Assembly (NCBI GenBank): GCA_009921385.1
Contig: RFXY01000004.1
Location: 1-19,609 of the forward strand
DNA length: 19,609 nucleotides
Reading direction: 5' to 3'
Source of the DNA: Pseudomonadota bacterium
GTDB taxonomy: Bacteria > Pseudomonadota > Alphaproteobacteria > Rickettsiales > UBA1997
Shown: positions 6,121-14,861 of the stretch, in pieces
Position numbering within the stretch: the first letter of the stretch is position 1
Layout of the letters: each line of letters opens with the position of its first letter
Notes under the pieces: generated by a model
Told to the model about the DNA's origin: nothing
What the model saw: only the letters and a program-made list of their open reading frames with translations
Databases searched by the model: none
Made by a program: the position numbers and the translations under genes

Positions 6121-6758
6121 CCAAAATTTTGCAGTTTATTGATGTTTGTAAATATTTTTATCAAGCAAATCAACAAGTTGTGGCTCTTAACAACATTAAT
6201 TTAAGCATTCATCAACAAGAATTTACTATGCTAATTGGCCCTTCTGGCTCTGGCAAAACCACTTTATTGCAAATTGCGGGTTTGCTCGACAACATTAGCT
6301 CTGGTGAATTAATTATAGATAACATAAATTGCTCTGCGGCAAACGATCAGCAATTAACCAATTTACGAAAACATAAAATAGGCTTTGTTTATCAATATGT
6401 GATGTTGCCTTTATTAATTCAAGATATTCCCAAAGAAATTGCCTATCAAAAAGCCAAAGAAATGCTTGAATTAGTTGATTTAAGCAACAGAATCAGTCAC
6501 AAACCCGCACAATTATCGGGCGGGCAACAACAAAGAGTTGCTATTGCTCGAGCCATTGTTGGCAAACCAAAATTGGTTTTGGCAGATGAGCCAACTGGTA
6601 ATTTAGATAATTCTTTATCAGAAAAAATCTTTTCTTTGTTAAAAGATCTTACCAAAACCTATGAAATCGCCTGTCTTGTGGTTACTCATAATCAAGAATT
6701 TACCAAAATGGCTGACAAAATTTTTTGCATTAAAAACTCCTCTCTTATAACAATTTAA
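6117..6758 (+). CDS. lolD: Lipoprotein-releasing ABC transporter ATPase LolD, with internal deletion
   Basis: LolD is the ATPase of LolCDE, which releases lipoproteins from the inner membrane for delivery to the outer membrane. The 213-residue product has Walker [12 protein letters not shown] (near residue 41), the Q-loop GFVYQ, the signature [14 protein letters not shown], Walker [13 protein letters not shown] and the switch [21 protein letters not shown] and VMLPLLI are typical of LolD rather than FtsE. Directly after the Q-loop Gln, about 12 residues are missing that relatives carry (E. coli LolD has FHHLLPDFTALEN there). The sequence jumps from FVYQ to YVMLPLLI with the frame intact. The gap lies in the segment that faces the membrane subunits, so function may be altered. 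Translation starts in the carD stop. No lolC or lolE follows. Confidence 0.85.
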   Translation: MTKILQFIDVCKYFYQANQQVVALNNINLSIHQQEFTMLIGPSGSGKTTLLQIAGLLDNISSGELIIDNINCSAANDQQLTNLRKHKIGFVYQYVMLPLLIQDIPKEIAYQKAKEMLELVDLSNRISHKPAQLSGGQQQRVAIARAIVGKPKLVLADEPTGNLDNSLSEKIFSLLKDLTKTYEIACLVVTHNQEFTKMADKIFCIKNSSLITI

Positions 6759-6895
6759 CTAATTAAATCGAATGCTGGGGGCAAATTCCCATTCCTGTGG
6801 AAGGGGTGGATTTTTTTTGCCTTGGCAAAAAAAAGACCAAGGTAGTGTTGGGAGACGATCGCAGATGTTTTTTCGAAGAGATCCTATTCTCAAAA
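6759..6895. repeat. Decayed copy of the palindromic element
   Basis: The stretch resembles the 341-bp element in order: CTAATTAAATCGAATGC, GGCAAATTCCC, AAGGGGTGG, and then GGTAGTGTTGGGAGACGATC followed by a TTTTTTCGA-GATCC block. Neither terminal repeat is complete, and the inner hairpin is replaced by an A/T palindrome. It fills most of the 225-bp gap between lolD and the prepilin gene. The rest of that gap (6896-6983) shows nothing I can name. Confidence 0.6.
6811..6834. terminator. Perfect T8-GCC-TT-GGC-A8 palindrome, terminator-like
   Basis: Eight T, GCC, two T, GGC and eight A form a perfect 11-pair hairpin 53 bases after the lolD stop. The G-C part is short and no separate T run follows on the plus strand, so termination is possible but not certain. 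It lies inside the decayed repeat copy. Confidence 0.35.
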
Positions 6896-6983
6896 TAAGA
6901 CAGCCAGTTAAAAAAATATTGCAGATTTTGCAATCTTATACAACAATTAGTTTTTATTAAAATAATCACACAATCATAATTTT

Positions 6984-8003
6984 ATGCCTTATTCTTCTTG
7001 CAAAAACTTAAGAAAATGCCAAAGGAAGGGATTTTCATTAATTGAGTTATCGGTAGTGGTGTTGATTATTGGCATTTTGATTGCTGGCATTACCTCTGGC
7101 TCTCGCTTAGTGCGAAACTCAAAACTTGCTTCGGCGGCTCAGCTTACTAAATCTTCTGATATCAACTCAATTGCCGATTTGGTTTTGTGGCTTGAGCCAA
7201 CCCAAGAAAACAGCTTTGCTACCACCACCGACAACACTAGTGCTTTAACCTATGCCAACATTGCCGATCCAAAAGACGGTTCTTATGTTAAAGACACTCT
7301 TCGCCCCGATAATCGTGAGTATGTTGCCAGATGGAACGACATTTCACCAAGAGCTTTGGCAGGCAACAAAAAAAGTGTCTACCAAGAAACCGGCTCAAAA
7401 AGACCAATGTATATCGCCAATGCTATAAATGGCTTACCTGCTTTGCAGTTTGATGGTAGCACTCAATATTTATATTCTCAAAACAACAACACCACTCCCT
7501 CTGCTCCACCACTTGTGGCAGGTGACGATAGTTATACCATGATTGTAGTGTTTTCTCCTGCAAGAGTTGCATCAAATAATTCAGTATTGTTGCAAGCCCC
7601 TAATAATCCTTCTTCAAGCTCAACTGTTTCTTTATCTATCAGAAGCACTATTTTAAGTTTTGATTCTTTTGGCACTGCAACAGATTCTGATATATCCACA
7701 AAAATATCAACTCCTTATATAGCGATAATGAGATTAGAAGATTCAGCAATTGCAAGTTCCAATAATTTATCATTTTATGTAAACAATTCTTCTGCCAATA
7801 AAACTTTTTCAACATCTTCTTACAGTGTTGGATCTGATGTATTTTTTATGTCTGTATTTGGAAATATTAATGCCAATAATTATTACGACTATTTTAATGG
7901 CTACATCGGCGAAGTTTTAGTCTTCGACCGAGCCTTAAAAACCGAAGAAATCGACACTATCAACAAATATCTCTCCAAAAAATGGGGCATCGCTTTGAAA
8001 TAA
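6984..8003 (+). CDS. Prepilin-like protein with type IV pilin N-terminus and LamG-like C-terminal domain
   Basis: The 339-residue product starts with a 15-16 residue basic leader and the prepilin peptidase site RKGFSLIEL (cleavage after G16, Glu at +5). A single hydrophobic helix follows (VVVLIIGILIAGITSG). Such proteins are processed by PilD-type peptidases and build type IV pili or type II secretion pseudopili. The rest is no ordinary pilin head. From about residue 55 it reads LVLWLEPTQ, WNDISPRA, NAINGLPALQFDGSTQYL, VFSPAR, and ends in FNGYIGEVLVFDRAL plus YLSKKWGIAL. That is the layout of concanavalin/LamG-like beta-sandwich domains, which often bind glycans or proteins. The SDR gene starts 4 bases after the stop, so the two are probably cotranscribed. 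No pilus assembly gene is nearby. The N-terminal call is firm; the LamG-like call is by pattern. Confidence 0.8.
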   Translation: MPYSSCKNLRKCQRKGFSLIELSVVVLIIGILIAGITSGSRLVRNSKLASAAQLTKSSDINSIADLVLWLEPTQENSFATTTDNTSALTYANIADPKDGSYVKDTLRPDNREYVARWNDISPRALAGNKKSVYQETGSKRPMYIANAINGLPALQFDGSTQYLYSQNNNTTPSAPPLVAGDDSYTMIVVFSPARVASNNSVLLQAPNNPSSSSTVSLSIRSTILSFDSFGTATDSDISTKISTPYIAIMRLEDSAIASSNNLSFYVNNSSANKTFSTSSYSVGSDVFFMSVFGNINANNYYDYFNGYIGEVLVFDRALKTEEIDTINKYLSKKWGIALK

Positions 8004-8007
8004 AACT

Positions 8008-8769
8008 ATGTATAACAACAAAAACTGCTGGATAATTGGCTGTAGCAGTGGCATTGGCAAAGAGCTTGCCATTAAACTTTACAGCGAAGGCTATAATCTT
8101 TGTTTATCTGCCCGAAATCAACAAGAGCTTTTGTTGTTGCAACAGCAATTGCAATTATTAAAACTCAACAATACAGTCGAAATAATAAAATGCGATGTTG
8201 CCGATGTGGTGAGTTTTGATTTAGCTTTTGCTAAAGTGATAGAAAATTTTCATCAACTCGATTTGGCAATTTTTGCTTCTGGCATTTATCAGCCAACAAG
8301 TTTAAGCAATTTTTCAAGAGAAGAAGCTAAACAAATTATCGACACCAATTTGCTTGGAGCAATTTATTTTTTTGAAGCGGTAGGCAAGCAAATGCTTAAA
8401 CAAAAACACGGGCATTTAGCAGTTGTTGCCAGTGTGGCAGGCTATTTTGGTATGCCTCAATCTGGTGCCTATGGTGCAAGTAAAGCTGGGTTAATTAATT
8501 TGTGCCAAGGCTTTTATGCAGAATTGTTGGCAAATTCTGTGCATCTCTCGCTGATAAATCCGGGTTTTGTAGAAAGCAAACTCACCGCTAAAAACAATTT
8601 TGCTATGCCACATATTATTTCTGCCAAAATGGCGGCCGAGCATATTTTTTGCGGTTTACAGAAAAAGCAATTCGAAATTCACTTTCCCAAAAAATTTACT
8701 GTGTTACTAAAATTTCTCAACATCTTGCCTTATTTTTTGCTACTGCCAATTCTTAAAAAATTATATTAA
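8008..8769 (+). CDS. Short-chain dehydrogenase/reductase (SDR), classical type
   Basis: The 253-residue product is a Rossmann-fold NAD(P)-dependent oxidoreductase. It has the nucleotide-binding glycine motif GCSSGIGKEL (residues 11-20), CDVAD, and ASGIYQP in place of the common NAG motif. The catalytic tetrad is complete: N114, S142, Y155 and K159 (within AYGASKAGLINL). NPGFVESKLT follows. The last 25 residues are hydrophobic and basic (VLLKFLNILPYFLLLPILKK), which suggests that the C-terminus sits in or on the membrane. The ATG lies 4 bases after the prepilin stop, so expression is probably joint. A decayed repeat copy follows the gene. The substrate cannot be told. Confidence 0.88.
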   Translation: MYNNKNCWIIGCSSGIGKELAIKLYSEGYNLCLSARNQQELLLLQQQLQLLKLNNTVEIIKCDVADVVSFDLAFAKVIENFHQLDLAIFASGIYQPTSLSNFSREEAKQIIDTNLLGAIYFFEAVGKQMLKQKHGHLAVVASVAGYFGMPQSGAYGASKAGLINLCQGFYAELLANSVHLSLINPGFVESKLTAKNNFAMPHIISAKMAAEHIFCGLQKKQFEIHFPKKFTVLLKFLNILPYFLLLPILKKLY

Positions 8770-8779
8770 ATTTACCTTG

Positions 8780-8863
8780 GCGAGTGCGGTGCAAAATTCC
8801 CTGTACCAAAGGAAGGGGAATTTAGATCGAAGTGTGGTATTTATTTATGTAATTGGTATTATA
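8780..8863. repeat. Truncated palindromic element (right end kept)
   Basis: The stretch starts with CGAGTGCGGTGCAAAATTCCC, 20 of its 21 bases matching bases 679-699 of the 341-bp element. It ends with an arm whose bases 8815-8852 are the exact inverse of 19517-19554 (38 of 38). The outer tip reads GGTATTATA. The left arm is missing. It sits between the convergent SDR gene and the 124-residue protein gene, three bases from the latter's stop codon. Confidence 0.7.
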
Positions 8864-8865
8864 CA

Positions 8866-9240
8866 TTATCTCGCAATGGCAAAACACGGTAAATAAATTT
8901 TTTTTAATAACAAGTGCGGTACAGTAAATTCGGCTATTTCGTTTGGATTATTGTTTTGACAAATATTGTCTAAGGCAGATAATTTATAATTTTTTTCATA
9001 TAAAAAACATTCTTTTTGTTTTAAATAAAAATTAATTTGCTCTAAATCTTGTTTTTGATAGGCATCAACAACTTGTTGATATTTTTGTTTACTATAACAA
9101 CCAATGGCTCCTTTTTCTTGTTTAATATAAAAAACCACATATTCTGCTTTTTTTTCACCTACATAGTTTTTTGAAAAAAAAATATGTAGTGTTTTTCCTA
9201 CCAACAAGCTAAAAATGAAAACTAAAATGAAACGAAGCAT
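8866..9240 (-). CDS. Small membrane-anchored protein of unknown function, downstream of virB6
   Basis: I do not recognise this 124-residue protein. It begins with one hydrophobic segment (MLRFILVFIFSLLVGKTLHIF) that would act as a signal anchor or signal peptide without a clear cleavage site. The rest is a mostly hydrophilic, Lys/Gln/Tyr-rich domain with four Cys (in IGCYS, KECFL, DNICQ and LPCFA). Those could form two disulphides if the domain is periplasmic. The ATG lies 12 bases after the virB6 stop on the same strand, so it very likely shares the virB6 transcript and may serve the secretion system. That link rests on position only. Confidence 0.6.
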   Translation of the reverse strand: MLRFILVFIFSLLVGKTLHIFFSKNYVGEKKAEYVVFYIKQEKGAIGCYSKQKYQQVVDAYQKQDLEQINFYLKQKECFLYEKNYKLSALDNICQNNNPNEIAEFTVPHLLLKKIYLPCFAIAR

Positions 9241-9252
9241 ATTGATGGCTTT

Positions 9253-12200
9253 TTATGATTGGGTTATAGCTTTTTTTATTCTAGCAAACAGAGATTTAAA
9301 AGATTTTTTTCTATTTTTTATTTTTTGAATTGTCAATTGATTTCTTTTTATTTGTTGTGTTTCGCTTTGACTTGATTCTGGTGAAAGAGCTATTTTTTGT
9401 TTAAGCTCATTATTTATTTCTTCCATTATCTTTTCAAGCAGATCATCGTATTTTCTCAATTTATCTAAAGGTTTTTCTAAATTAGTATACATTTTTTCTA
9501 TTTTATCAGTCATAGAAAGATTTAAATCTGCTGTTGAAAAAATTATAGATGAATATTTATCTCTATCGGATTTGTATTTTACACCAAGCAACTTTAAAAC
9601 AGCATCAAAGGTTTTTTTCTGTGTCTCAATGCTTTCTACAGATATTGATAAATCAACTTGCGAACCTGTTTCTACAGATGATGGATCTTGTGAAATTTTT
9701 TCTAACAATTCTTCTCTTTTTTCAGCATCATCTTGCAATTTTTGTTTATCTTGTGTGCTTATTTTTGACAGTGTTTGTTTAAAATAATCATCATCATCAT
9801 TCACATAAAGAGAAAAGTCCTTCAATATTTTATCAACTTCACTATCACTACCCGCTCTATCTGTTAAATATTCCAGATCTTCAGCTTTTATATCTAGAAC
9901 TTTCAAAACTTTGCTTTTTTTAAGTGTTTCTATTTCTTCTTGCGAAATTTCGCCAGATTCTGGTTCTGGATTACGATGTTGAGTAAAAGTTTTTATTGCA
10001 TCAGATTGTTCTTCTATTTTTCTAACAAAATCAGTTCTTTCTTGTTCTGGTGGCGATTTTATCTCTTCTTCTTTCTCTTCTTTTTTTATTTTTTGCAAGA
10101 CTGTTTCTACTTCTGCTGTTATAGAAGAGTTCGTTCTATTTGCCAAAAACTGCACCAAGATTTGCTGTTTTGTTGAAGTATTGATGTTTATATCTTGTAA
10201 TTGAGTGTTAAGTGTTGCGATTTTTACTTCGTTGATAAAATCTTGTCTTGCTTGCTGTTGAGGAGAATCTTTTGTTTCAGTTGATTCTAATATTTGCAAC
10301 ACCTCATCTTTGGCTTGTTGCGGTATATCTTTTTTAGCCAAAAACTGCACCAAGATTTGCTGTTTTGCTGGAGTGTTAGTTGTTTCTTGTAGTTTTGTTT
10401 TTAATTCTGTGATAATTTGTTTTGTTGCAGGATCTAAAGTTGTATCATCTAGTTTAGTTATCAATCCTGTTAATACTTCTTGTTTTGTTTCTTCTTGTAT
10501 TATTTTTAATGGCTGTAATTTATCGGCAACTTGCTGAAACACTTGTTCTTTTGTTAGTTCTGATACGATAGGCTGGTTATCGTTAGCAATTATTGCTTTA
10601 GTAATTTTTGGCACAAGTTGAGACTCTTGTTTTGTAAATAAATCTTGTTGAACTAATTTTATAAGTTGTTCTTTTTGTGGTGTTGTTAATGTTTTTGAGT
10701 TATTTTGTAGTTTTTCTGCCAAATCTTTTTGATTGTTTTGTGTTGCTAATGCTATAAGTTTATCTTTTTGCTCTGGTTTGAGTTGATTACTTGTGATATC
10801 AGTTTTTAATCGTTCTACTTCTTGCTGATATTGAGTGCTTTGTGTAGTTTGGATAAATTGAGAAGCTGTTGTTTGTGTGCTGGTGAAATCTTGTTTAAAT
10901 TTTTCAAAAGCTTTTTGCAATTCTTTTTCTATATTTGATTCTTCACCTGATTGACCAAATTGCGAATTTAAATCTCTTAATGTTTTGTCTTGAGATTCTA
11001 TAAAGAGATCTAAAACCTTATTTAGTGAAATATCGTTGGCGATTTCTCGTTTTAAGTAGCCTAAACCGTCTCCCACAGTTGATTTTATTTTAGTCAAAAA
11101 TCCAGGTTTAAATTGGTCATTGGCTGGTTTTTCTGTATTTTGTTGCACAAATAAATAATTTGATGGAGGTGCAGAACTATTTTTTACTGCTGTTTGAAGT
11201 TCGGTCCCTGATTTTCTTGAAGCTTCTTTATCTAAATCAGCAACGCCAGCAGAAGCACCAGCAAAACCAGCAGAACCGCCACCTTCAGATTTAGCTCCAC
11301 CATGTAGCAATTCAACTCCAATAAATTGTTTCATTACAGATTTTTCGCTGTCTGTTAATTTTTGTAATAATTGTTTATCACTATCTGTTCCATCCTCTCC
11401 GATAACTTCTTTCGCTAGAGTGGATATTTTAGTTCTTAAATTTTCAATTAGTTCTTCTTTTTGTTGTGGCAACAAGGTTCGATGTTCCGATAAATCTTTA
11501 TATATTTCTCTAGATTTTGCCTTCAATAAGTCTAATCTATCTTTTAAAGTAGAATCTGAGTCATCCAGCCCCACTCCTGCACCTGTATCTACTTGTTTTC
11601 GTAGCGATGGCAGTTTGTCAATTCTGCTATTCAAGGCATTGACAGCGGCAGCGGCAGCGGCAGTGTCAGTAACAGCAGAAGTGTCGCCAACAGCACCGCC
11701 AGCAGGAGCGGGAGGAGCAACAAGCGATTTTATAGGAGAAAACATAGGAATATTCCCTGCATGTGGCTCTGATGGTATATCGAGAGAATCTTTAGCAGAA
11801 GCAGGAACACCGCCACCAGCAAAACCACCACCAGTAGCAGGAGTACCACCAGTATCAGGAGTACCACCAGTAGCAGGAGCACCACCAGTGGCACCAGCAA
11901 CATCAGCAGAAGCATCGCCTCTTTGCTTGCTAAAATTTGTGCCAAAAGCGGTATCAAATATTTTTGTTCCTGCAGTTTTGGCATTTTTAGTATTAACAAC
12001 ATCGGTAAAGCCTTTAAAAGCTTGTTGAGCAGTGTTTACCGCAGTATTTTTGGCAAATTTTGCAAATCGAGTTGCACCAATAAAATCACTTGCTCCAAGG
12101 GCACCTTGTTTTAGATAAGATTTGGTCATACCACCAACATAAGATTGGTTAGCAAATTTAAAAGAATAAGCCATAGCTTTTAAAGCTTCAGAAGTAGTTA

Positions 12201-14826
12201 TGTTAGCAATTTTAGTTGCTCCTGTAGACATTTCTGCCATATTTTGTTGTTCTGCAATGTTAATAATTTTGCCAGAAATTTTTGGAGCATAAGAAGCAAT
12301 TAGGTTCACCATATAAACCAAAGCAATATCTCTTGCCAATGCAAACATATAACCAAAAAAGTTATTAAGATTATCATTGACAGAATCGCCTTGAAACCAA
12401 ACACCTATTCTTAAAAAAGAAGGGCCAATAGCTCTTAAACAAGCTGGCTGACCAATTAATTGCAATAAATCATTATAAATTACTGACAAAAATGGAAAAG
12501 TAAGAGCCAAAAGAATGACAATATCTAAACCTCTTGCAAAAATAAATGCTAACCATTTTGTAAAAAAACTTTTAGTTCTTGAAAATAGCAAAAACAAAAA
12601 GAAAATTGGCCCCAAACTTAAAGCCAAAATAATTTGCAACCAATTTAAAATATAGGTTATCAATAACTTAAAGATTGTTTTGACTAAAAAATATAAAAAC
12701 ACCACCAACAGGAATGCTCCTACTACAAGTTTTGTAAAAAAAGCACTAATAATGCTACCAACTGTTTTAATATTAAATATGCTTTCTAAAATTTTATCGA
12801 AATAGGCAAAATTAACATTTTGACTAAACGATATACCCTCTATTTGTAAAGCATTTGCACCATCGTTTGCAGTGAAACTATCCATTACTGTTTTACAGAA
12901 GCCAGAAACAATATTTATTAATGTATTTAAGCCATCCAAAACAAAATTTACCACATATTTTTGATACAATAAAAAGCCAAGTGTTGCATAATCTTTACTG
13001 CTATAAGAATAATCGCTTGAATCATAACCATCAGGGGGGGCGGTGTATTGACCATTATCTCCTTTAACTATTCCAACTAAAGCAGGATCAAGAAAGGCAA
13101 AAACAATAGCAATTTTAAAAACTCTCACCACCAATTCTTTTTGATTCATTTCTGATAAACCCATTAAATAACTCACAGCATAAAACAACAAAAACAAACT
13201 CATCACCAATCTAATAAGAAGTTGATTTTTTCTAGTAAAATTTTCATAAGTTGCTCGGATTAGACCGCTTTTTTTGGCAGATTCCATGATTTCATCAATT
13301 TTTTCTTGCTCTGTTTGCGGTGCATCAGATGCATAGGCAGAAGAAAAAAACAGAGAGGCATAATTAATGTGAGAAGCTTGAAAATTATAACTTTGAGACC
13401 CAATAAAAATGCTATCTATTTTATTTTTTACATTACCAATAATGCCTTCGTCTTGCTGTTGATTATCTGTGTTTTGGGTTTGTATGCCACTTGTGATATT
13501 AATAAGATATCCATCGTCCGAATTGTTGTCGGTATAATAATTATCATAAACTTTAAATTTTATTTTATATCCAGCTGGTATAGACCCATTGTTTGCTGAA
13601 AAAAATTTTGGTAAAACTTCAGGACCAGAAGCAACGGTAGCAACTGCACTAGAAGTAGAAGTTGATGCACTTTTTAATTTAAATTCAGTAACGGCATTGT
13701 TGCAAATGCCACCGTAATAAGATCTGCATATTTGATTAAAAGAATAGAGATGATAAGCATAAATTTTATTATTATATCCTGGCATATCAGAATTTGGCGG
13801 AAACAAACCAAGATATAAACTTAAACCATTAGAAGCATTGCAATTGTTTACTTGATGATAATTAACATCTTTAAGTTGAGTTATTTTGGCTTTATCTGAT
13901 TCTGTTTGGCTTAATTCTTTTTCATAGTAGTCAACAGGAAAATGCACAATTTCGTAGCCCGATTTTGGTGAACCGTCAACATCAGCAACAATATCTTTAA
14001 AATCGGCAGTAAGCAAATAGGTTGCTTTGCTATAATATTTTTCTATACCTGAGCTATCTAACAAAATACTGTTATTGTGTAAAAAAGATTGAATACTCGA
14101 ATTGCTTGTAAAATTTGGGTGACCAGATCCCAAATTAAGTGCCCATTCCATCGGAATGCAGGTGTAATCTTGTGAACTTAAATTTATTGGATTAGAAGGA
14201 ACTTGACTTACAACCTTTTTATCTTGAATTGAGATTATTTGAATTGAGATTATTTTAGATGTTGCGGACTTTTCACACTTAACTCTTTCTGATTGTTCAA
14301 CTATGCCATAGTGCGCTTGCTCTAAATAACCAGGCATTATTTCGCATTGTGGTTGAATGGTTTCGATGGCACGAAATTGTTCTCTACCGTTAGGATTGTA
14401 TTGAAAAGATTGGGTCAATTGATTAGGTGGGCCATAAATTTTTGGGCCACAAATGCAGTTTGGGGTTTGATACTCTATTTTGCCATTACTAGCATATTTG
14501 ACAATTTTTGAACAAATATTACAAGGATGAGTTACTCGACCCGATTGCCCGCGATGAGCATCGACAGATCCGTAACTTCCTGTGCCAATAGCTAGCGTGA
14601 TGTCTTGACCGTTAGTATAATATGGGGTTTCTTGCCAATCGGCAAGTTGGGTTTGCCATAAATCTTGTGAGTTGTTAGAAAAAATATTGCTAGGCTTTGC
14701 AGAAGCACTAATGCTACCCTCTCCTGGATCATCTGTGCAACTGCCAATTCTGCTTTCACAAGAAGAAAGTGCCAACAACAAGGCAGACAAAAAAATGATG
14801 GTGTATTTTTTAAAAAAATTCAGCAC
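9253..14826 (-). CDS. virB6: Giant VirB6/TrbL-type type IV secretion protein with lipobox and long C-terminal tail
   Basis: VirB6 is the polytopic inner-membrane channel component of type IV secretion systems; common forms have about 300 residues. This product has 1857. Order: a signal sequence with lipobox (LLLALSSC, Cys23); a Cys-containing extracytoplasmic region to about 530; the TrbL/VirB6 core at about 538-850 with six or more membrane segments (LVMSLFLLFYAVSYLMG, VFKIAIVFAFLDPALVG, LGPIFFLFLLF, GLDIVILLALTFPFLSVIY, DIALVYMVNLIASYAP); a Gly/Thr/Pro and Ala-rich linker at about 976-1062; then nearly 800 polar, Gln/Lys/Glu-rich, helix-prone residues with a repeated KQQILVQFLA module. Long tails are known from VirB6-like proteins of Rickettsiales. 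The start is GTG with no Shine-Dalgarno; no in-frame ATG precedes the signal peptide. A near-consensus promoter lies just upstream. Confidence 0.88.
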   Translation of the reverse strand: MLNFFKKYTIIFLSALLLALSSCESRIGSCTDDPGEGSISASAKPSNIFSNNSQDLWQTQLADWQETPYYTNGQDITLAIGTGSYGSVDAHRGQSGRVTHPCNICSKIVKYASNGKIEYQTPNCICGPKIYGPPNQLTQSFQYNPNGREQFRAIETIQPQCEIMPGYLEQAHYGIVEQSERVKCEKSATSKIISIQIISIQDKKVVSQVPSNPINLSSQDYTCIPMEWALNLGSGHPNFTSNSSIQSFLHNNSILLDSSGIEKYYSKATYLLTADFKDIVADVDGSPKSGYEIVHFPVDYYEKELSQTESDKAKITQLKDVNYHQVNNCNASNGLSLYLGLFPPNSDMPGYNNKIYAYHLYSFNQICRSYYGGICNNAVTEFKLKSASTSTSSAVATVASGPEVLPKFFSANNGSIPAGYKIKFKVYDNYYTDNNSDDGYLINITSGIQTQNTDNQQQDEGIIGNVKNKIDSIFIGSQSYNFQASHINYASLFFSSAYASDAPQTEQEKIDEIMESAKKSGLIRATYENFTRKNQLLIRLVMSLFLLFYAVSYLMGLSEMNQKELVVRVFKIAIVFAFLDPALVGIVKGDNGQYTAPPDGYDSSDYSYSSKDYATLGFLLYQKYVVNFVLDGLNTLINIVSGFCKTVMDSFTANDGANALQIEGISFSQNVNFAYFDKILESIFNIKTVGSIISAFFTKLVVGAFLLVVFLYFLVKTIFKLLITYILNWLQIILALSLGPIFFLFLLFSRTKSFFTKWLAFIFARGLDIVILLALTFPFLSVIYNDLLQLIGQPACLRAIGPSFLRIGVWFQGDSVNDNLNNFFGYMFALARDIALVYMVNLIASYAPKISGKIINIAEQQNMAEMSTGATKIANITTSEALKAMAYSFKFANQSYVGGMTKSYLKQGALGASDFIGATRFAKFAKNTAVNTAQQAFKGFTDVVNTKNAKTAGTKIFDTAFGTNFSKQRGDASADVAGATGGAPATGGTPDTGGTPATGGGFAGGGVPASAKDSLDIPSEPHAGNIPMFSPIKSLVAPPAPAGGAVGDTSAVTDTAAAAAAVNALNSRIDKLPSLRKQVDTGAGVGLDDSDSTLKDRLDLLKAKSREIYKDLSEHRTLLPQQKEELIENLRTKISTLAKEVIGEDGTDSDKQLLQKLTDSEKSVMKQFIGVELLHGGAKSEGGGSAGFAGASAGVADLDKEASRKSGTELQTAVKNSSAPPSNYLFVQQNTEKPANDQFKPGFLTKIKSTVGDGLGYLKREIANDISLNKVLDLFIESQDKTLRDLNSQFGQSGEESNIEKELQKAFEKFKQDFTSTQTTASQFIQTTQSTQYQQEVERLKTDITSNQLKPEQKDKLIALATQNNQKDLAEKLQNNSKTLTTPQKEQLIKLVQQDLFTKQESQLVPKITKAIIANDNQPIVSELTKEQVFQQVADKLQPLKIIQEETKQEVLTGLITKLDDTTLDPATKQIITELKTKLQETTNTPAKQQILVQFLAKKDIPQQAKDEVLQILESTETKDSPQQQARQDFINEVKIATLNTQLQDININTSTKQQILVQFLANRTNSSITAEVETVLQKIKKEEKEEEIKSPPEQERTDFVRKIEEQSDAIKTFTQHRNPEPESGEISQEEIETLKKSKVLKVLDIKAEDLEYLTDRAGSDSEVDKILKDFSLYVNDDDDYFKQTLSKISTQDKQKLQDDAEKREELLEKISQDPSSVETGSQVDLSISVESIETQKKTFDAVLKLLGVKYKSDRDKYSSIIFSTADLNLSMTDKIEKMYTNLEKPLDKLRKYDDLLEKIMEEINNELKQKIALSPESSQSETQQIKRNQLTIQKIKNRKKSFKSLFARIKKAITQS
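10142..10367. repeat. Internal duplication in the virB6 tail (two copies, 195 bp apart)
   Basis: Bases 10142-10172 and 10337-10367 are identical over 31 nt and are spaced 195 bp apart. They encode the KQQILVQFLA block in two 65-residue modules of the tail. The flanking residues are similar but diverged (KLQETTNTPA against QLQDININTS), so the duplication is older and the shared core is conserved. Confidence 0.75.
11828..11899. repeat. 18-bp tandem repeat, four units, in virB6 linker
   Basis: Four consecutive 18-bp units (CCACCAGTAGCAGGAGTA and variants) encode Gly-Gly-Thr-Pro-Ala-Thr-like repeats near residues 976-1000. The in-frame period would allow length change by slippage without a frameshift. 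The surrounding linker (about 11640-11920) is far richer in G+C than the rest of the gene. Confidence 0.8.
14225..14254. repeat. 15-bp tandem duplication in the virB6 N-terminal region
   Basis: TGAATTGAGATTATT occurs twice in direct succession, which yields IISIQIISIQ in the extracytoplasmic part. It is an exact in-frame duplication and looks recent. Confidence 0.7.
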
Positions 14827-14861
14827 AAAAGTATTTAAGGTTTGTAAAAAATATGCGACAA

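Noticed and set aside
6772..6960. 62-residue frame in the gap after lolD, with a minus-strand partner
   Set aside because: It translates the decayed repeat copy and the A/T palindrome, not a protein gene.
9158..9190. Hairpin CTACATA...TATGTAG with T and A runs, as a regulatory site
   Set aside because: It lies inside the coding region of the 124-residue protein and is explained by the A/T-rich codons there.
11420..12028. 202-residue plus-strand frame opposite virB6
   Set aside because: Its Pro/Ala/Gly-rich sequence is the mirror of the virB6 tandem-repeat linker; the minus-strand gene explains it.
13306..13599. 97-residue plus-strand frame opposite virB6
   Set aside because: It is an antisense shadow with an irregular composition inside a continuous long coding region.
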